This document shows, one piece after another, positions 8,649-18,483 of a stretch of 64,000 nt of DNA. This stretch comes from Gammaproteobacteria bacterium (GTDB taxonomy: Bacteria > Pseudomonadota > Gammaproteobacteria > Enterobacterales > Psychrobiaceae), in assembly GCA_013214965.1 (NCBI GenBank), contig JABSRU010000006.1, forward strand, positions 57,207 to 121,206, given 5' to 3'. The position numbers and the translations under genes were made by a program. A model generated the notes under the pieces. The model was not told the origin of the DNA. It saw only the letters and a program-made list of their open reading frames with translations, and searched no databases. Position 1 is the stretch's first letter. Each line of letters opens with the position of its first letter.

Positions 8649-11450
8649 ATGGTTATTTCAAGGATAGAAATTTTGCAAGTATTCTCGCAACATAAGAGGA
8701 AGACAGGACGTCCACTTCAACACAGTATTTCATATATCTTAATTCTCACCGGCACGATAGCTTTGTTTTTGGCCTTCGCTGCTTTTATTGCTTACGACAG
8801 CCTCTCATATCGGCAAGATTTAACTCAACATTCAACAACCATCACCCTAGTTGCTGCTAAAAACTCACAACAAGCATTGAGTAACCAAGATTTATCCTCT
8901 GCGAATAACATCATGAATTCACTCGCTAACTTCCATTTTATTCGCTACGCGGCAATCATCGATAACGAGGGTGAAATATTTAGTGAGTTTTACAATAATT
9001 GGGACCGTGCTGTCGTGCCAAGAACAATCACATTAGGGACCATTGTTAGGGATAATCTGATTGAGAGTTCACACCCTATTTTTGTTAATAACAACAAAAT
9101 TGGTGATGTTTATGTATTGTCAGATCTCGATAGATTAGCAACACGACAATTAAATATCATTTTTATTGGCTTGGTTATATTTGCCATCGCATTAGTGGTT
9201 ACGATTCCCATCGTTCATCGAAAAACTCGAATTATCTTAAAACCCATTGTTAACCTAATAACATTGGTGACAGATATTACGAAGAATAAAAACTTCTCTC
9301 TCCGAGCTAGTTCTTCGGATATATCCGAATTAAATTATTTGGTCGAAGGGGTTAATGGCATGCTTGAAGAAATATCTCAAGTTGAAGATGCCTTACTAAA
9401 AAGTGAGGAACGTTTATCATTGGCGCTACTCGGTGGCAGTGAGGGTATATGGGATCTCGACATTGCCAAGCAAGAGATATATTTGGATAAATACAGTTGC
9501 AATATTTTAGCCTTAGATCAAGATGAAGCATTAGTTCCTTTCGAACAATGGCAGCAAATCATCCACCCCGACGACTTAAAACGAGTTAAGCAATATTCAA
9601 AACAATATATCAGCGATCCTGTGGGTAGCTATTATGTCGAGTTTCGAGTCGTTTGCGACAATAGCTGGCTGCGCTTAAAACTGTGTGGAAAAATAACTCA
9701 ACTGTCGAGTAAAGCTATTCCTTTACGCATGACTGGTACACTACAGGATATTACCAAAGCGAATCTGGCTGAAGAACAGGTCAAACTTTATGCCTCAGTA
9801 TTTGATAATACCAGTGATGCCATTGCCATTCTTGATCAACAATTTAATGTCATTGCAACCAATTTAGCATTTAAGGAAATCACCAATTATTCTAGCGCTG
9901 AAATCGACAACAAAAAACTGGCAGTATTGCAAGATATTAGCTTGTTAGAGGAAATCGAAAAACAATTAATAAAAACAGGGCAATGGTGCGGTGAGATTAA
10001 TGACCAGCGAAAGAATAGTAACGACTATATTTTTGAATTAGCTCTTAATACCGTTAAGCATACTGAGCAACAACCCTATAGTTACGTGGTCGCTGTGTTT
10101 TCAGATATCACCGAACGTAAAAAAAATGAAGACGAGCTGTATTTAATGGCTAATTTTGATCCCTTAACAAAGTTACCTAACCGCGCGATGTTTCATGATT
10201 ATTTTGCTAAGACACTCAAGAAGGCCAAACGTAAACATCAGCAATTAGCTTTACTATTTATTGACCTCGACAAGTTTAAACATGTTAATGACACGCTCGG
10301 TCATGGTGCTGGTGATACCGTATTAACTTTAGCTGCACAACGGATGCAGTTACATTTAAGAGAGACTGATTTTATCGCGCGATTATCCGGTGATGAGTTT
10401 ACGATTATACTAGAGGATATCTCGGACCAACGACAAGCAGAGGTTGTGGCACGAAAGATTCAACAAGACTTTCAACAGGAGTTTTCACTCGATAATGCGA
10501 CCGCGCATATTGGTACCAGTATCGGTATTAGCACTTACCCTAATGATGGCACCACCCCTGACCAATTATTGAAACAAGCGGATACAGCGATGTATCACGC
10601 AAAATCCAATGGTCGAAATAGCTTTCATTTTTTTAATAAAGCCATGAACATTCAGGCTGAGCGTCGTAATTTAATTGAACATGAGCTTCATAAAGCGCTA
10701 GAAAAAAATCAAATTACCATCGATTATCAACCAAAAATAAACCCTTACAGTTACAAAATATTAGGCTTTGAAGCGCTGGCTCGATGGCATCACGCAACAC
10801 TTGGTACAATCTCGCCGATCGAATTTATTGCCGTGGCTGAAGAAGCAGGATTAATCAAAGAATTAGGACGTTATATTTTTAAGTCAGCTTGTTTACAACT
10901 CAAAACTTGGCATCAACTGGGCTATAGTGAACTTGAAGTTGCGATTAATGTGTCGGCTCGTGAATTTCAACTCTCTGACTATCCCTTAGAAATGGCGGCA
11001 ATAATCGAACAGACTGGGGTTAACCCAAAATTCATTGAGTTAGAGCTCACTGAAAGTATTGTAATGGATCGCCCAGAACAAACCGCCCTAATGCTTGATG
11101 TGATAAAAAACTTAGGGGTCACTCTATCAATTGATGACTTTGGTACGGGATACTCATCCTTAAGCTATCTCCGTCGATTACCCGTTGATATATTAAAAGT
11201 CGATCAATCATTTGTTCGAGAATTAGAAACCGATGAAAATACCGCCGCAATTGCCAAAGCGATTGTTTCAATGGCCCACAACTTAAAACTTAAAGTAGTA
11301 GCGGAAGGAGTTGAAACTATCGAACAACTAGAGTTCTTTAAGCAACTAAAATGTGAAATTATTCAGGGCTATTATTTTAGTCCGCCCCTAAGCCCTGAAA
11401 ATGCAACACTGATGTTATCGAGTGATTGGGCGATAAAATTTACGGGATAG
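8649..11450 (+). CDS. Membrane PAS-PAS-GGDEF-EAL cyclic-di-GMP protein
   Basis: A 933-residue c-di-GMP turnover enzyme. Two membrane helices (about 27-50 and 173-196) flank a periplasmic sensor region and are followed by HAMP (to about 250). PAS domains cover about 256-372 and 378-490. The GGDEF domain (about 500-660) reads SGDEF near residue 580 with an intact RETD inhibitory-site motif five residues before it; SGDEF is often catalytically active. The EAL domain (about 685-925) keeps FEALARW, ELTESIVMD, IDDFGTGYSSLSYL and ILKVDQSFV, so phosphodiesterase activity is likely. Whether it makes or breaks c-di-GMP overall cannot be told. Its end overlaps the converging sugar dehydrogenase gene by 11 bases. 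It may feed the LapD system at 52-64 kb, which is inference. Confidence 0.93.
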   Translation: MVISRIEILQVFSQHKRKTGRPLQHSISYILILTGTIALFLAFAAFIAYDSLSYRQDLTQHSTTITLVAAKNSQQALSNQDLSSANNIMNSLANFHFIRYAAIIDNEGEIFSEFYNNWDRAVVPRTITLGTIVRDNLIESSHPIFVNNNKIGDVYVLSDLDRLATRQLNIIFIGLVIFAIALVVTIPIVHRKTRIILKPIVNLITLVTDITKNKNFSLRASSSDISELNYLVEGVNGMLEEISQVEDALLKSEERLSLALLGGSEGIWDLDIAKQEIYLDKYSCNILALDQDEALVPFEQWQQIIHPDDLKRVKQYSKQYISDPVGSYYVEFRVVCDNSWLRLKLCGKITQLSSKAIPLRMTGTLQDITKANLAEEQVKLYASVFDNTSDAIAILDQQFNVIATNLAFKEITNYSSAEIDNKKLAVLQDISLLEEIEKQLIKTGQWCGEINDQRKNSNDYIFELALNTVKHTEQQPYSYVVAVFSDITERKKNEDELYLMANFDPLTKLPNRAMFHDYFAKTLKKAKRKHQQLALLFIDLDKFKHVNDTLGHGAGDTVLTLAAQRMQLHLRETDFIARLSGDEFTIILEDISDQRQAEVVARKIQQDFQQEFSLDNATAHIGTSIGISTYPNDGTTPDQLLKQADTAMYHAKSNGRNSFHFFNKAMNIQAERRNLIEHELHKALEKNQITIDYQPKINPYSYKILGFEALARWHHATLGTISPIEFIAVAEEAGLIKELGRYIFKSACLQLKTWHQLGYSELEVAINVSAREFQLSDYPLEMAAIIEQTGVNPKFIELELTESIVMDRPEQTALMLDVIKNLGVTLSIDDFGTGYSSLSYLRRLPVDILKVDQSFVRELETDENTAAIAKAIVSMAHNLKLKVVAEGVETIEQLEFFKQLKCEIIQGYYFSPPLSPENATLMLSSDWAIKFTG

Positions 11451-12543
11451 CCAGGTTAAGCCGATATATTTCACCCTCATCGGTTGCGATAATTAAATTC
11501 CCCTGTTTATCTTCGATTATTTGTCTGATCCGTTGTTTTCGTTCAGTCAAATATCGATGTTCGTCAGTGATTTTTTCACCTTGAACAATCAATCGATTTA
11601 AATGGGTTAATTTAAGTGCCCCAGTCAGTAAATTACCACGCCACGACGGTAAACCGAGCCCTGAATATAACAACAGACTCGAAGGAGCAATAGAAGGAGT
11701 ATAGACTTTTTCTGGCGCCGTGACTCCTGCGGTCACGGTGCCATTACCGACGGCAATTGGCCCCCAATACTCTTTACCGAATGATACCATTGGCCAACCA
11801 TAATTATGCCCGGCCACAATTAAGTTAACTTCATCGCCACCTCGAGGCCCATGTTCAATGGCCCATAAACGTTGTAATTTTGCGTCGAATGCTAGCCCTT
11901 GAGGATTACGATGGCCATAACTATATATTTCAGGCAGCGCATCAGAACGTCCAACAAAGGGATTATCTTTAGGGATAGTGCCATCGAGATTAAGCCGTAA
12001 TATACTACCTGCATGGCTCATTAAATTTTGACCATTAGGCCTTTTTCCACGGTCGCCAACCGAAAAGAACACATGATTCGCTTGATCAAATGCAATTCGA
12101 GAACCAAAATGTCGGCTCGTATGAGTGCCTGATTCGGTAACTAATAAATCTTGCCATTGCTCCAGTATTAAGCGCTTAATTTTTGCTCGAGCTAATGTCG
12201 TTCTGCCCTGTCCCTTCACCAATTTTACATAGGTAAAATAGATCCAGCCCTGCTCAGCATATTTTGGCCCAATCCTGACATCCAATAACCCCCCCTGGCC
12301 TTTCACTTCTATAGCTGGCAGCCCTTTAATTTCTTTTCGTTGACCACTCTCAATGTCCAGCTGAAATAAATGACCGTTGCGCTGGGTTACTAGTAAATGA
12401 CGTTCCGATATAAAAGCCAGGCCCCAGGGGATCTCGAAGTCTTTCGTAATAGGCTCGATCACACCAATAGGATTAGCCTCAAGCTTAAAAATAGACAGAA
12501 TAAATATTGCAAAAAAAAGTAAAATCCGTATCAAATAAATCAT
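11440..12543 (-). CDS. PQQ-dependent aldose sugar dehydrogenase family protein (YliI/Asd-like)
   Basis: Periplasmic beta-propeller of the glucose/sorbosone dehydrogenase family; E. coli YliI oxidises aldose sugars with PQQ. The signal peptide is clear (MIYLIRILLFFAIFILSIFKLEA, cut near 23). Propeller motifs are PWGLAFISERHLLVTQR, SRHFGSRIAFDQANHVFFS, SYGHRNPQGLAFD and EHGPRGGDEVNL, which match the family's substrate and cofactor blades. I chose the ATG at 12543 (367 residues) because GGAG lies eight bases before it; an in-frame TTG at 12555 is less likely. It starts 24 bases after the stop of the REC-GGDEF gene and is probably the third gene of that operon. I see no PQQ synthesis genes here; many such bacteria take up PQQ. 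Confidence 0.88.
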   Translation of the reverse strand: MIYLIRILLFFAIFILSIFKLEANPIGVIEPITKDFEIPWGLAFISERHLLVTQRNGHLFQLDIESGQRKEIKGLPAIEVKGQGGLLDVRIGPKYAEQGWIYFTYVKLVKGQGRTTLARAKIKRLILEQWQDLLVTESGTHTSRHFGSRIAFDQANHVFFSVGDRGKRPNGQNLMSHAGSILRLNLDGTIPKDNPFVGRSDALPEIYSYGHRNPQGLAFDAKLQRLWAIEHGPRGGDEVNLIVAGHNYGWPMVSFGKEYWGPIAVGNGTVTAGVTAPEKVYTPSIAPSSLLLYSGLGLPSWRGNLLTGALKLTHLNRLIVQGEKITDEHRYLTERKQRIRQIIEDKQGNLIIATDEGEIYRLNLAIP

Positions 12544-12567
12544 TAATAACTCCAATATGGCCGATTA

Positions 12568-13446
12568 TTATTGCGAGACGACCTGATTACGGCCATTATC
12601 TTTGGCGTTATATAATGCTAAATCGGCTCGCTTTAGCATTTTCGATATATCCGTTTCACCTTCATCGAGCAGACCAACACCAATGCTAATAGTTATTTTT
12701 ATCTCCAATGGCATCAATTGTTCGATATTATGTCTTAATTGATCTGCTTTTTTCATTGCATTTCCAAGATCGCAATTATCAAGAAACACCACCATTTCCT
12801 CGCCACCCCAGCGGGCAATAACGTCTTCTTTACGACTCGAAAGTTGCAGACTTTTCGCAACTTCCTTTAAGATTGTATCACCAGCAGGATGCCCGAACTC
12901 ATCATTAACACGTTTAAAATGGTCAATGTCAATCATCAATAAAGTGAGAGGCTGCTGGTATCGAATCGATCTTGCGATTTTGTTCTGACTAATATCGAGT
13001 AAATAATGTCGATTATATAATCCGGTTAACTGATCGTAGAGTGCCATAGCCCTGAGCTTATCGCTTTGTATTTTCAAGGTAATATGGGTATGAATACGCG
13101 CCCGTACAATTGCGGGGTGAATCGGCTTAGTTATGTAATCGACGGCTCCGAGAGTTAAGCCATGTTCTTCGGCTTCAAGCTCTTGTTTTGCAGTGACAAA
13201 TATAATCGGAATGTCGGTCGTGCTAAGGTTGTTTTTTAAGCGTCGGCACACTTCATAACCGTCAATGTCTGGCATCTCGATATCTAATAAAATTAAATCG
13301 GGATAAGGTTCTTCTTGAGCGATTTTCAAACATTGCTTACCACCCGTTGCAATCTTTAGACGGTAGTCATCTTTCAGACAATTGGCTAAAATTTGAATAT
13401 TTAATGCAATATCGTCAGCAATCAATATTGTCGGTAAATCGACCAT
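12568..13446 (-). CDS. Response regulator with diguanylate cyclase output (REC-GGDEF)
   Basis: A cytoplasmic response regulator of the PleD/WspR type without extra domains. The receiver (about 5-122) keeps the acidic pair IADD, the phospho-acceptor Asp in LILLDIEMPDIDGYEV and the Lys of YITKPI. A short helix leads to a GGDEF domain starting DQLTGLYNRHYLL near residue 145. The active loop reads GGEEM rather than GGEEF, with an intact RKED inhibitory-site motif before it, so synthesis of c-di-GMP is likely but the last loop residue is unusual. I chose the ATG at 13446, with AAGGA nine bases upstream; another ATG at 13455 sits right on that AAGGA. The gene lies 15 bases after the giant hybrid kinase, its obvious partner. 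Confidence 0.93.
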   Translation of the reverse strand: MVDLPTILIADDIALNIQILANCLKDDYRLKIATGGKQCLKIAQEEPYPDLILLDIEMPDIDGYEVCRRLKNNLSTTDIPIIFVTAKQELEAEEHGLTLGAVDYITKPIHPAIVRARIHTHITLKIQSDKLRAMALYDQLTGLYNRHYLLDISQNKIARSIRYQQPLTLLMIDIDHFKRVNDEFGHPAGDTILKEVAKSLQLSSRKEDVIARWGGEEMVVFLDNCDLGNAMKKADQLRHNIEQLMPLEIKITISIGVGLLDEGETDISKMLKRADLALYNAKDNGRNQVVSQ

Positions 13447-13461
13447 GGTTAACATTCCTTG

Positions 13462-16400
13462 TTAAGTGAGCTCGATTGATATCGATTTAACTTGGGCTAT
13501 TTCAAGTAGAGTCAGCCCAGCCTGTTCATTATCAAATTGAGAAATTTGTGTTTCTAATAACGTTAATATCTCAGCTAACTCAGGTTCGTAACAAGCACTA
13601 ATTAGTTGCTCAACCTCATCAGCATTAATATATTCATTATCATTTAAACGTTGAAGGGTTGTTTTAATAAACTGCATCAACTCTTCATTATTGACCGACT
13701 CATTGACAGTATATGTCACATTGTTTTGTGCTAAGTATTCCAACAACTCTAATTCTAATAGCGCATTTTGTTCGACTAAACTGTCAACTGAAAGTTGCTG
13801 TTGACTCCTTATTTCTGCCGACTCCATTTTTTTGGCTAGTGAGTACAACGCCATTGCACCGAGATTACCGGCCATTCCTTTCACCGAATGGGAGAAGTAC
13901 TTAATTTTTTCATCATTGTGATCATTAAAGGCACAAAACAACCCTTCTATATAATCAGGCATTTCAGCTAAAAAGGCATTCACTAATGATGTCAGCACCA
14001 ACTTATTATTACCAACTCGTGCTAATGCACTTTGTTGATCCCAGACCCTGTTACTTGAATCATCAAAATCAGCCATTTTAACAATCCCTAAAGACTCGAC
14101 TGATTTTTTTTCAACATAAGGCTTAGCATCAACATCGGTAGGCAGCCACTGCTGTAATTTATGGAATAAGACCGTTGCTTCGATTGGTTTTGTCAAATAA
14201 TCATCCATCCCGGCATCTAAACATTTCTCACGATCACCGGCCATGGCATTCGCAGTCATCGCTAAAATAGGAACGTTAACATATAGCTCCCCTGCTTGAC
14301 CTGCTCTAATTTTCGAGGTTGCTTGATAACCATCCATTATCGGCATTTGGCAGTCCATTAAAATCAGATGATAAGGTGTTTTATCAGTATGTTGCAGTAA
14401 AGTTTTAATTGCTTCATCGCCATTATTGGCCACATCAGCCACTAAACCAAATTGCTCTAATACAGCCACCGCGACTAGCTGATTAACATAATTATCTTCC
14501 ACTAATAGCAATCGATAATCCAATTGTTGCCAGTGATCATTTGGTTCTTCATTTTTATCATCCGTTGTTAATTGACTGGTTCCTTCAATGGCAGATAATG
14601 CATTCAATAAGTCGATGGTAATTGCGGGTTTGGGGAACGAACCACAAATATTAAGTTGTTGGTATAAATTATCATCACAGCCATAATCAAGCGGTGTCAT
14701 CATCACAATACTGACTTGATCAAAATCGGGATCAGTCCGTAGCTCGCGACAAAACTCCATCCCATTCATTTCAGGCATCTCGACATCGACAAATACCGCA
14801 TTAAATTGATTCGAACCTTGGTCACGGCAGATGGCTAGTGCTTGTTTAGCACTTGTTGCCAAGGTTATTTTAGCCCCCCAATACTCAAACTGCTCAGCTA
14901 ATACTTCGACACAGGCTTGATTGTCATCCACTAAGAGGAAATGATGCTTCGATAAATCCTGCACAGGCTTCACCGACACTGCATCCTCTGATTGCTGTAA
15001 GGTAACAAAAAACTCAAATTTACTGCCTTGGCCTAATTCGCTACTAACACTAATGTCACCGTCCATCCGCTCACAAAGCTGCTTACAAATCGACAAACCG
15101 AGTCCCGTACCACCATACTTTCGGGTAGTTGATGCATCTACTTGGGTAAAGCTATCAAATAGAATATTTAATTTATTATCTGGGATCCCAATACCCGTAT
15201 CACTGATCACACAATGAAAAATTAACCCTCCAGCTTGCCCTGACATGACTTGAGCACGAATACAAATTTCTCCCCGCTCAGTAAACTTTATCGCATTACC
15301 CACTAAGTTAGTCAAAATTTGACGTAGCCGGCCAGAATCCCCATTGACTAACGATTGATCTATTTGCGTTACATCGAGCACAAATTCAATGCCTTTACTC
15401 TGGGCCCGTAGCGCAATGGACTCAGCAAATTCACCCAACATTGTCCGTAAGTCAAAATCAATGCATTCAAGTTCAAGCTTACCGGCCTCGATTTTAGAAA
15501 AGTCTAAAATATCATTAATAATGGTCAATAAAGATTCTGCACTTGATTTCGCCAATATCGCCTTATGTTGCTGTTCATTATTTAATTTACTATTTAAGAG
15601 CAGTCCTAACATGCCTAAAACCCCATTAATCGGCGTTCTAATCTCATGGCTCATGCTCGCTAAAAATTCACTTTTCAGTTGACTGTTTTGTTCAGCGGTT
15701 AATGTTGCTTCCTGTAATAATTCTCTGGCGTTATCTCGTGTTAATACCACCGAAAACATATCAGCCGCTTCATTGAGCAGGCGTAAATTCTGCGGCTCAA
15801 ATGCATCAATCTTATCGGTATAAATATAGATAACTCCCAACGCGGGATCGTTGGTTCGGCCACCATTATGCAATGGCACAATGCAAATTGCAGGCTGTGA
15901 ATCATGAGTATTCATATTAGCAGACACTTCGACAAAGCCTTCATCGCAGTATATTTGATTATCGTCGATAACTTGACGAATCAAATCGTGATTTGAAATA
16001 TCAGATTCCTTAAATTTACCATAATGGCAGAGCAAGGAAGTTGTATGATCTTTGGGATCAAAACAATATATTTCAGCACGTGCCGAGTCTTCGAGCCAGC
16101 TAAACTGAAGCAACTCAATCAACGCACCTTTAAACCGCTGCTCTAACGCGCCATGAATCGACAGAGCATTGGTTATCGCGAGTTTAATATGGGTATTAAG
16201 ATGTTCTTGATATCGTTCATGTTCACTGCTTTTAGATTCACTAATATCAATATAGGTGCCAATCATTTGCTTGGGTTTTCCGTTAATGTCACGCTTGACG
16301 ACTCGCCCCGAACATAGCACCCAAACCCAATGACCAAGCTTATGTCTAATTCTCAGTTCAACGACATAACGATCAACCTTACCACTCCAATGCTCTGTCA

Positions 16401-18228
16401 ATATCTGCTGCGAAAGCACGACATCTTGAGGGTGAATATATTGTTGCCAAGCCAGAAAACTCAACGGTATTAATTCCGATAAGCTATATCCAGATATCTC
16501 AGCCCAACGCTCGTTAATAATCAACTCATCACTGGGGATTTTCCAATCCCACACGCCCACTTCCGTATTCTCAATCACTAATGCTAACTGACGGGAGCTT
16601 TCAGCCAGTGCTAATTCACTAATTTTACGTTTAGTGATATCCGATAAAATAACGATGACGCCCAAGTTTAATTGAGATTTTTCTTTCTTAGGAACGATGG
16701 TTGCTTCAAGCCAGTACTCCTGATTATCAGCGCTAATATTACAAATTTCACCTTGCCAAATTTCACCACGATTTAAATGTTGATAAATTTTCTGCCAAAA
16801 CCAGTCGTCATAATCTTTGCCATGTAAAAATCGATGGTTTTTCCCGATTAATTGATCTATCGAGTAACCACAAATATTAATGAACTTTTGATTAGCAAAC
16901 GTAATGGTTCCTCGACTATCTGTTTCCACCACGATAGAGTGCTGATCGATCGTGTAGCGCTGAGCAGCTAATTTACTTAATGCTAACTTAGCCTCATCGG
17001 TTCTACTTTTTAGGGTTTGTTCATATTGCTGCCTAGCACTAACCATATGATTAAATGACCGAACTAATAAACCAATTTCATTATCAGATTTGACATCTAA
17101 TTGTTGATTCATCTTACCCGATGCCATTTGTAAACTCGCATCAACCAGTTGAATTATCGGCGCCGTTATTTGTTTTATCTTAAAAAATACGATCAATACC
17201 AGAATCGCACCAAAGATTAAAACCACAATTAACGCTACGACAGCTAAGCGATTTGACGCTGAAAAAACCTCATCACGATCAATTTCACTAATCAAAACCC
17301 AATCAACATCACCAATGTCAATCAATTGATAAATCCCAATAACTTCCTGGCCATTGGGACCGACATATTCCAACGCAGCATCGGAGTCAACCGTTAGATT
17401 ATCTGGCCATAGCGCTCTTTGCACCGTTGGAATTTCTACGGTTAATATTTGTTCTTCTCTGGCCGTTAATGGACTCAATAATAAACCTGATGTATTAACC
17501 AAATAATGAACTAAAGAACTTTCATCTCTTAAGTCATTCTTGAGCGACGAATAAATGAAATCCAAATTAAGTTGAACCACAAACGCACCAATGATCTCAT
17601 CTAAATCATTATGCAGGGGAACAATAATAAAACTGGCCAATTTATTGGCTAAGGGTTGGTATTTTTCCAATGATGAATAAATACTGATATCTTTCGCCAG
17701 GCTCTGTTTCAATGCACGAGAAAAATAACTATCACGATAAATTCCATCGAATAAATTGGTTCCCAAGTATTCTTCTTGCTTGATCGAATAAAGGATGTTT
17801 CCAGTTTGATCAATCAAAAAGAGGTCATGAATATAATCATAACGTTGAGAAAATTTTAACAAGTCATCAGCTGATAACTTAACGTTAAATCGCCAACTTT
17901 CACTGTTAACATATTTGGATAGCGGTTGATTACTGGCGGCCTTATCACTGATTAAATCAGTCAATAATTCAGCAGTACTGATTATTTTTGCTTGATTCTC
18001 AGCGTCACGAAAGCGTTCCTCAAACCAATTTTTAATATAGAGTTCAGTGATAAAAGAAGATTGTTTTAACTCATTATGAACGGCTTGAGTTAAACCAGAA
18101 TGAGAAAAATAATAACTGAGACTAGAAAGGAGCAATAATGGTAATAATGATAAAACCAACACCCATAATATTAAACGGCCACTGAGGCTATGCCAAGGCT
18201 TAATCGCTCGACCAATATTTAAACTCAT
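13462..18228 (-). CDS. Giant hybrid sensor histidine kinase (Cache-HAMP-PAS-PAS-GAF-HisKA-HATPase-REC-REC-Hpt)
   Basis: A 1588-residue phosphorelay kinase. A membrane helix (about 17-40), a periplasmic dCache-like sensor, a second helix (about 328-352) and HAMP are followed by PAS near 423-530, PAS with PAC near 546-665 and a GAF-like domain near 678-830. The kinase core has the phospho-His motif MSHEIRTPINGVLGM near 858 and ATPase motifs NLVGNAIKFTERGEI, DTGIGIP and GGTGLGLSI. Two receivers follow: FVDVEMPEMNGMEF (about 1093-1210) and LMDCQMPIMDGYQA (about 1233-1355). An Hpt domain has FSHSVKGMAGNLGA near 1446. The ATG at 18228 has AGGAG ten bases upstream; the frame is open to an ATG at 18303 without such a site. 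The Hpt probably passes phosphate to the REC-GGDEF protein encoded just downstream. Confidence 0.92.
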   Translation of the reverse strand: MSLNIGRAIKPWHSLSGRLILWVLVLSLLPLLLLSSLSYYFSHSGLTQAVHNELKQSSFITELYIKNWFEERFRDAENQAKIISTAELLTDLISDKAASNQPLSKYVNSESWRFNVKLSADDLLKFSQRYDYIHDLFLIDQTGNILYSIKQEEYLGTNLFDGIYRDSYFSRALKQSLAKDISIYSSLEKYQPLANKLASFIIVPLHNDLDEIIGAFVVQLNLDFIYSSLKNDLRDESSLVHYLVNTSGLLLSPLTAREEQILTVEIPTVQRALWPDNLTVDSDAALEYVGPNGQEVIGIYQLIDIGDVDWVLISEIDRDEVFSASNRLAVVALIVVLIFGAILVLIVFFKIKQITAPIIQLVDASLQMASGKMNQQLDVKSDNEIGLLVRSFNHMVSARQQYEQTLKSRTDEAKLALSKLAAQRYTIDQHSIVVETDSRGTITFANQKFINICGYSIDQLIGKNHRFLHGKDYDDWFWQKIYQHLNRGEIWQGEICNISADNQEYWLEATIVPKKEKSQLNLGVIVILSDITKRKISELALAESSRQLALVIENTEVGVWDWKIPSDELIINERWAEISGYSLSELIPLSFLAWQQYIHPQDVVLSQQILTEHWSGKVDRYVVELRIRHKLGHWVWVLCSGRVVKRDINGKPKQMIGTYIDISESKSSEHERYQEHLNTHIKLAITNALSIHGALEQRFKGALIELLQFSWLEDSARAEIYCFDPKDHTTSLLCHYGKFKESDISNHDLIRQVIDDNQIYCDEGFVEVSANMNTHDSQPAICIVPLHNGGRTNDPALGVIYIYTDKIDAFEPQNLRLLNEAADMFSVVLTRDNARELLQEATLTAEQNSQLKSEFLASMSHEIRTPINGVLGMLGLLLNSKLNNEQQHKAILAKSSAESLLTIINDILDFSKIEAGKLELECIDFDLRTMLGEFAESIALRAQSKGIEFVLDVTQIDQSLVNGDSGRLRQILTNLVGNAIKFTERGEICIRAQVMSGQAGGLIFHCVISDTGIGIPDNKLNILFDSFTQVDASTTRKYGGTGLGLSICKQLCERMDGDISVSSELGQGSKFEFFVTLQQSEDAVSVKPVQDLSKHHFLLVDDNQACVEVLAEQFEYWGAKITLATSAKQALAICRDQGSNQFNAVFVDVEMPEMNGMEFCRELRTDPDFDQVSIVMMTPLDYGCDDNLYQQLNICGSFPKPAITIDLLNALSAIEGTSQLTTDDKNEEPNDHWQQLDYRLLLVEDNYVNQLVAVAVLEQFGLVADVANNGDEAIKTLLQHTDKTPYHLILMDCQMPIMDGYQATSKIRAGQAGELYVNVPILAMTANAMAGDREKCLDAGMDDYLTKPIEATVLFHKLQQWLPTDVDAKPYVEKKSVESLGIVKMADFDDSSNRVWDQQSALARVGNNKLVLTSLVNAFLAEMPDYIEGLFCAFNDHNDEKIKYFSHSVKGMAGNLGAMALYSLAKKMESAEIRSQQQLSVDSLVEQNALLELELLEYLAQNNVTYTVNESVNNEELMQFIKTTLQRLNDNEYINADEVEQLISACYEPELAEILTLLETQISQFDNEQAGLTLLEIAQVKSISIELT

Positions 18229-18330
18229 CCCTGACCATCTCCTAATCATCTTTCTATATTGAAATTCCATATTCAACTTTAACTGTAACGTGTGGAGACT
18301 CATAGGTAAAGCGCGGAATAATATTTAGAC

Positions 18331-18358
18331 GAATCAATAATATATTCATTATTGATTC
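18331..18358. repeat. Perfect 11-bp inverted repeat upstream of the hybrid kinase gene
   Basis: GAATCAATAAT at 18331-18341 and its exact complement ATTATTGATTC at 18348-18358 surround a six-base ATATTC loop. No T run follows on the plus strand, so it does not look like a terminator in that direction. It lies about 100 bases before the kinase start codon, where an operator or leader structure would sit. The stretch 18229-18483 holds nothing else that I can support. Confidence 0.5.
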
Positions 18359-18483
18359 ACTCTGATTCAATTGACAAATGTGCCAGATAAAAATGAGAAT
18401 CATCAGGTGATGATATGGTTAATATTAGACTCTATTATTAAGAAATGATAATTGACTGATACTCTAAAAAACTATTGTGGTTT

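Noticed and set aside
18385..18405. A Fur-box-like stretch (AATGAGAATCATC) between the hybrid kinase and the DUF1538 remnant
   Set aside because: It matches only part of the 19-base consensus, lies in AT-rich DNA, and the only gene it could control in the plus direction is dead.
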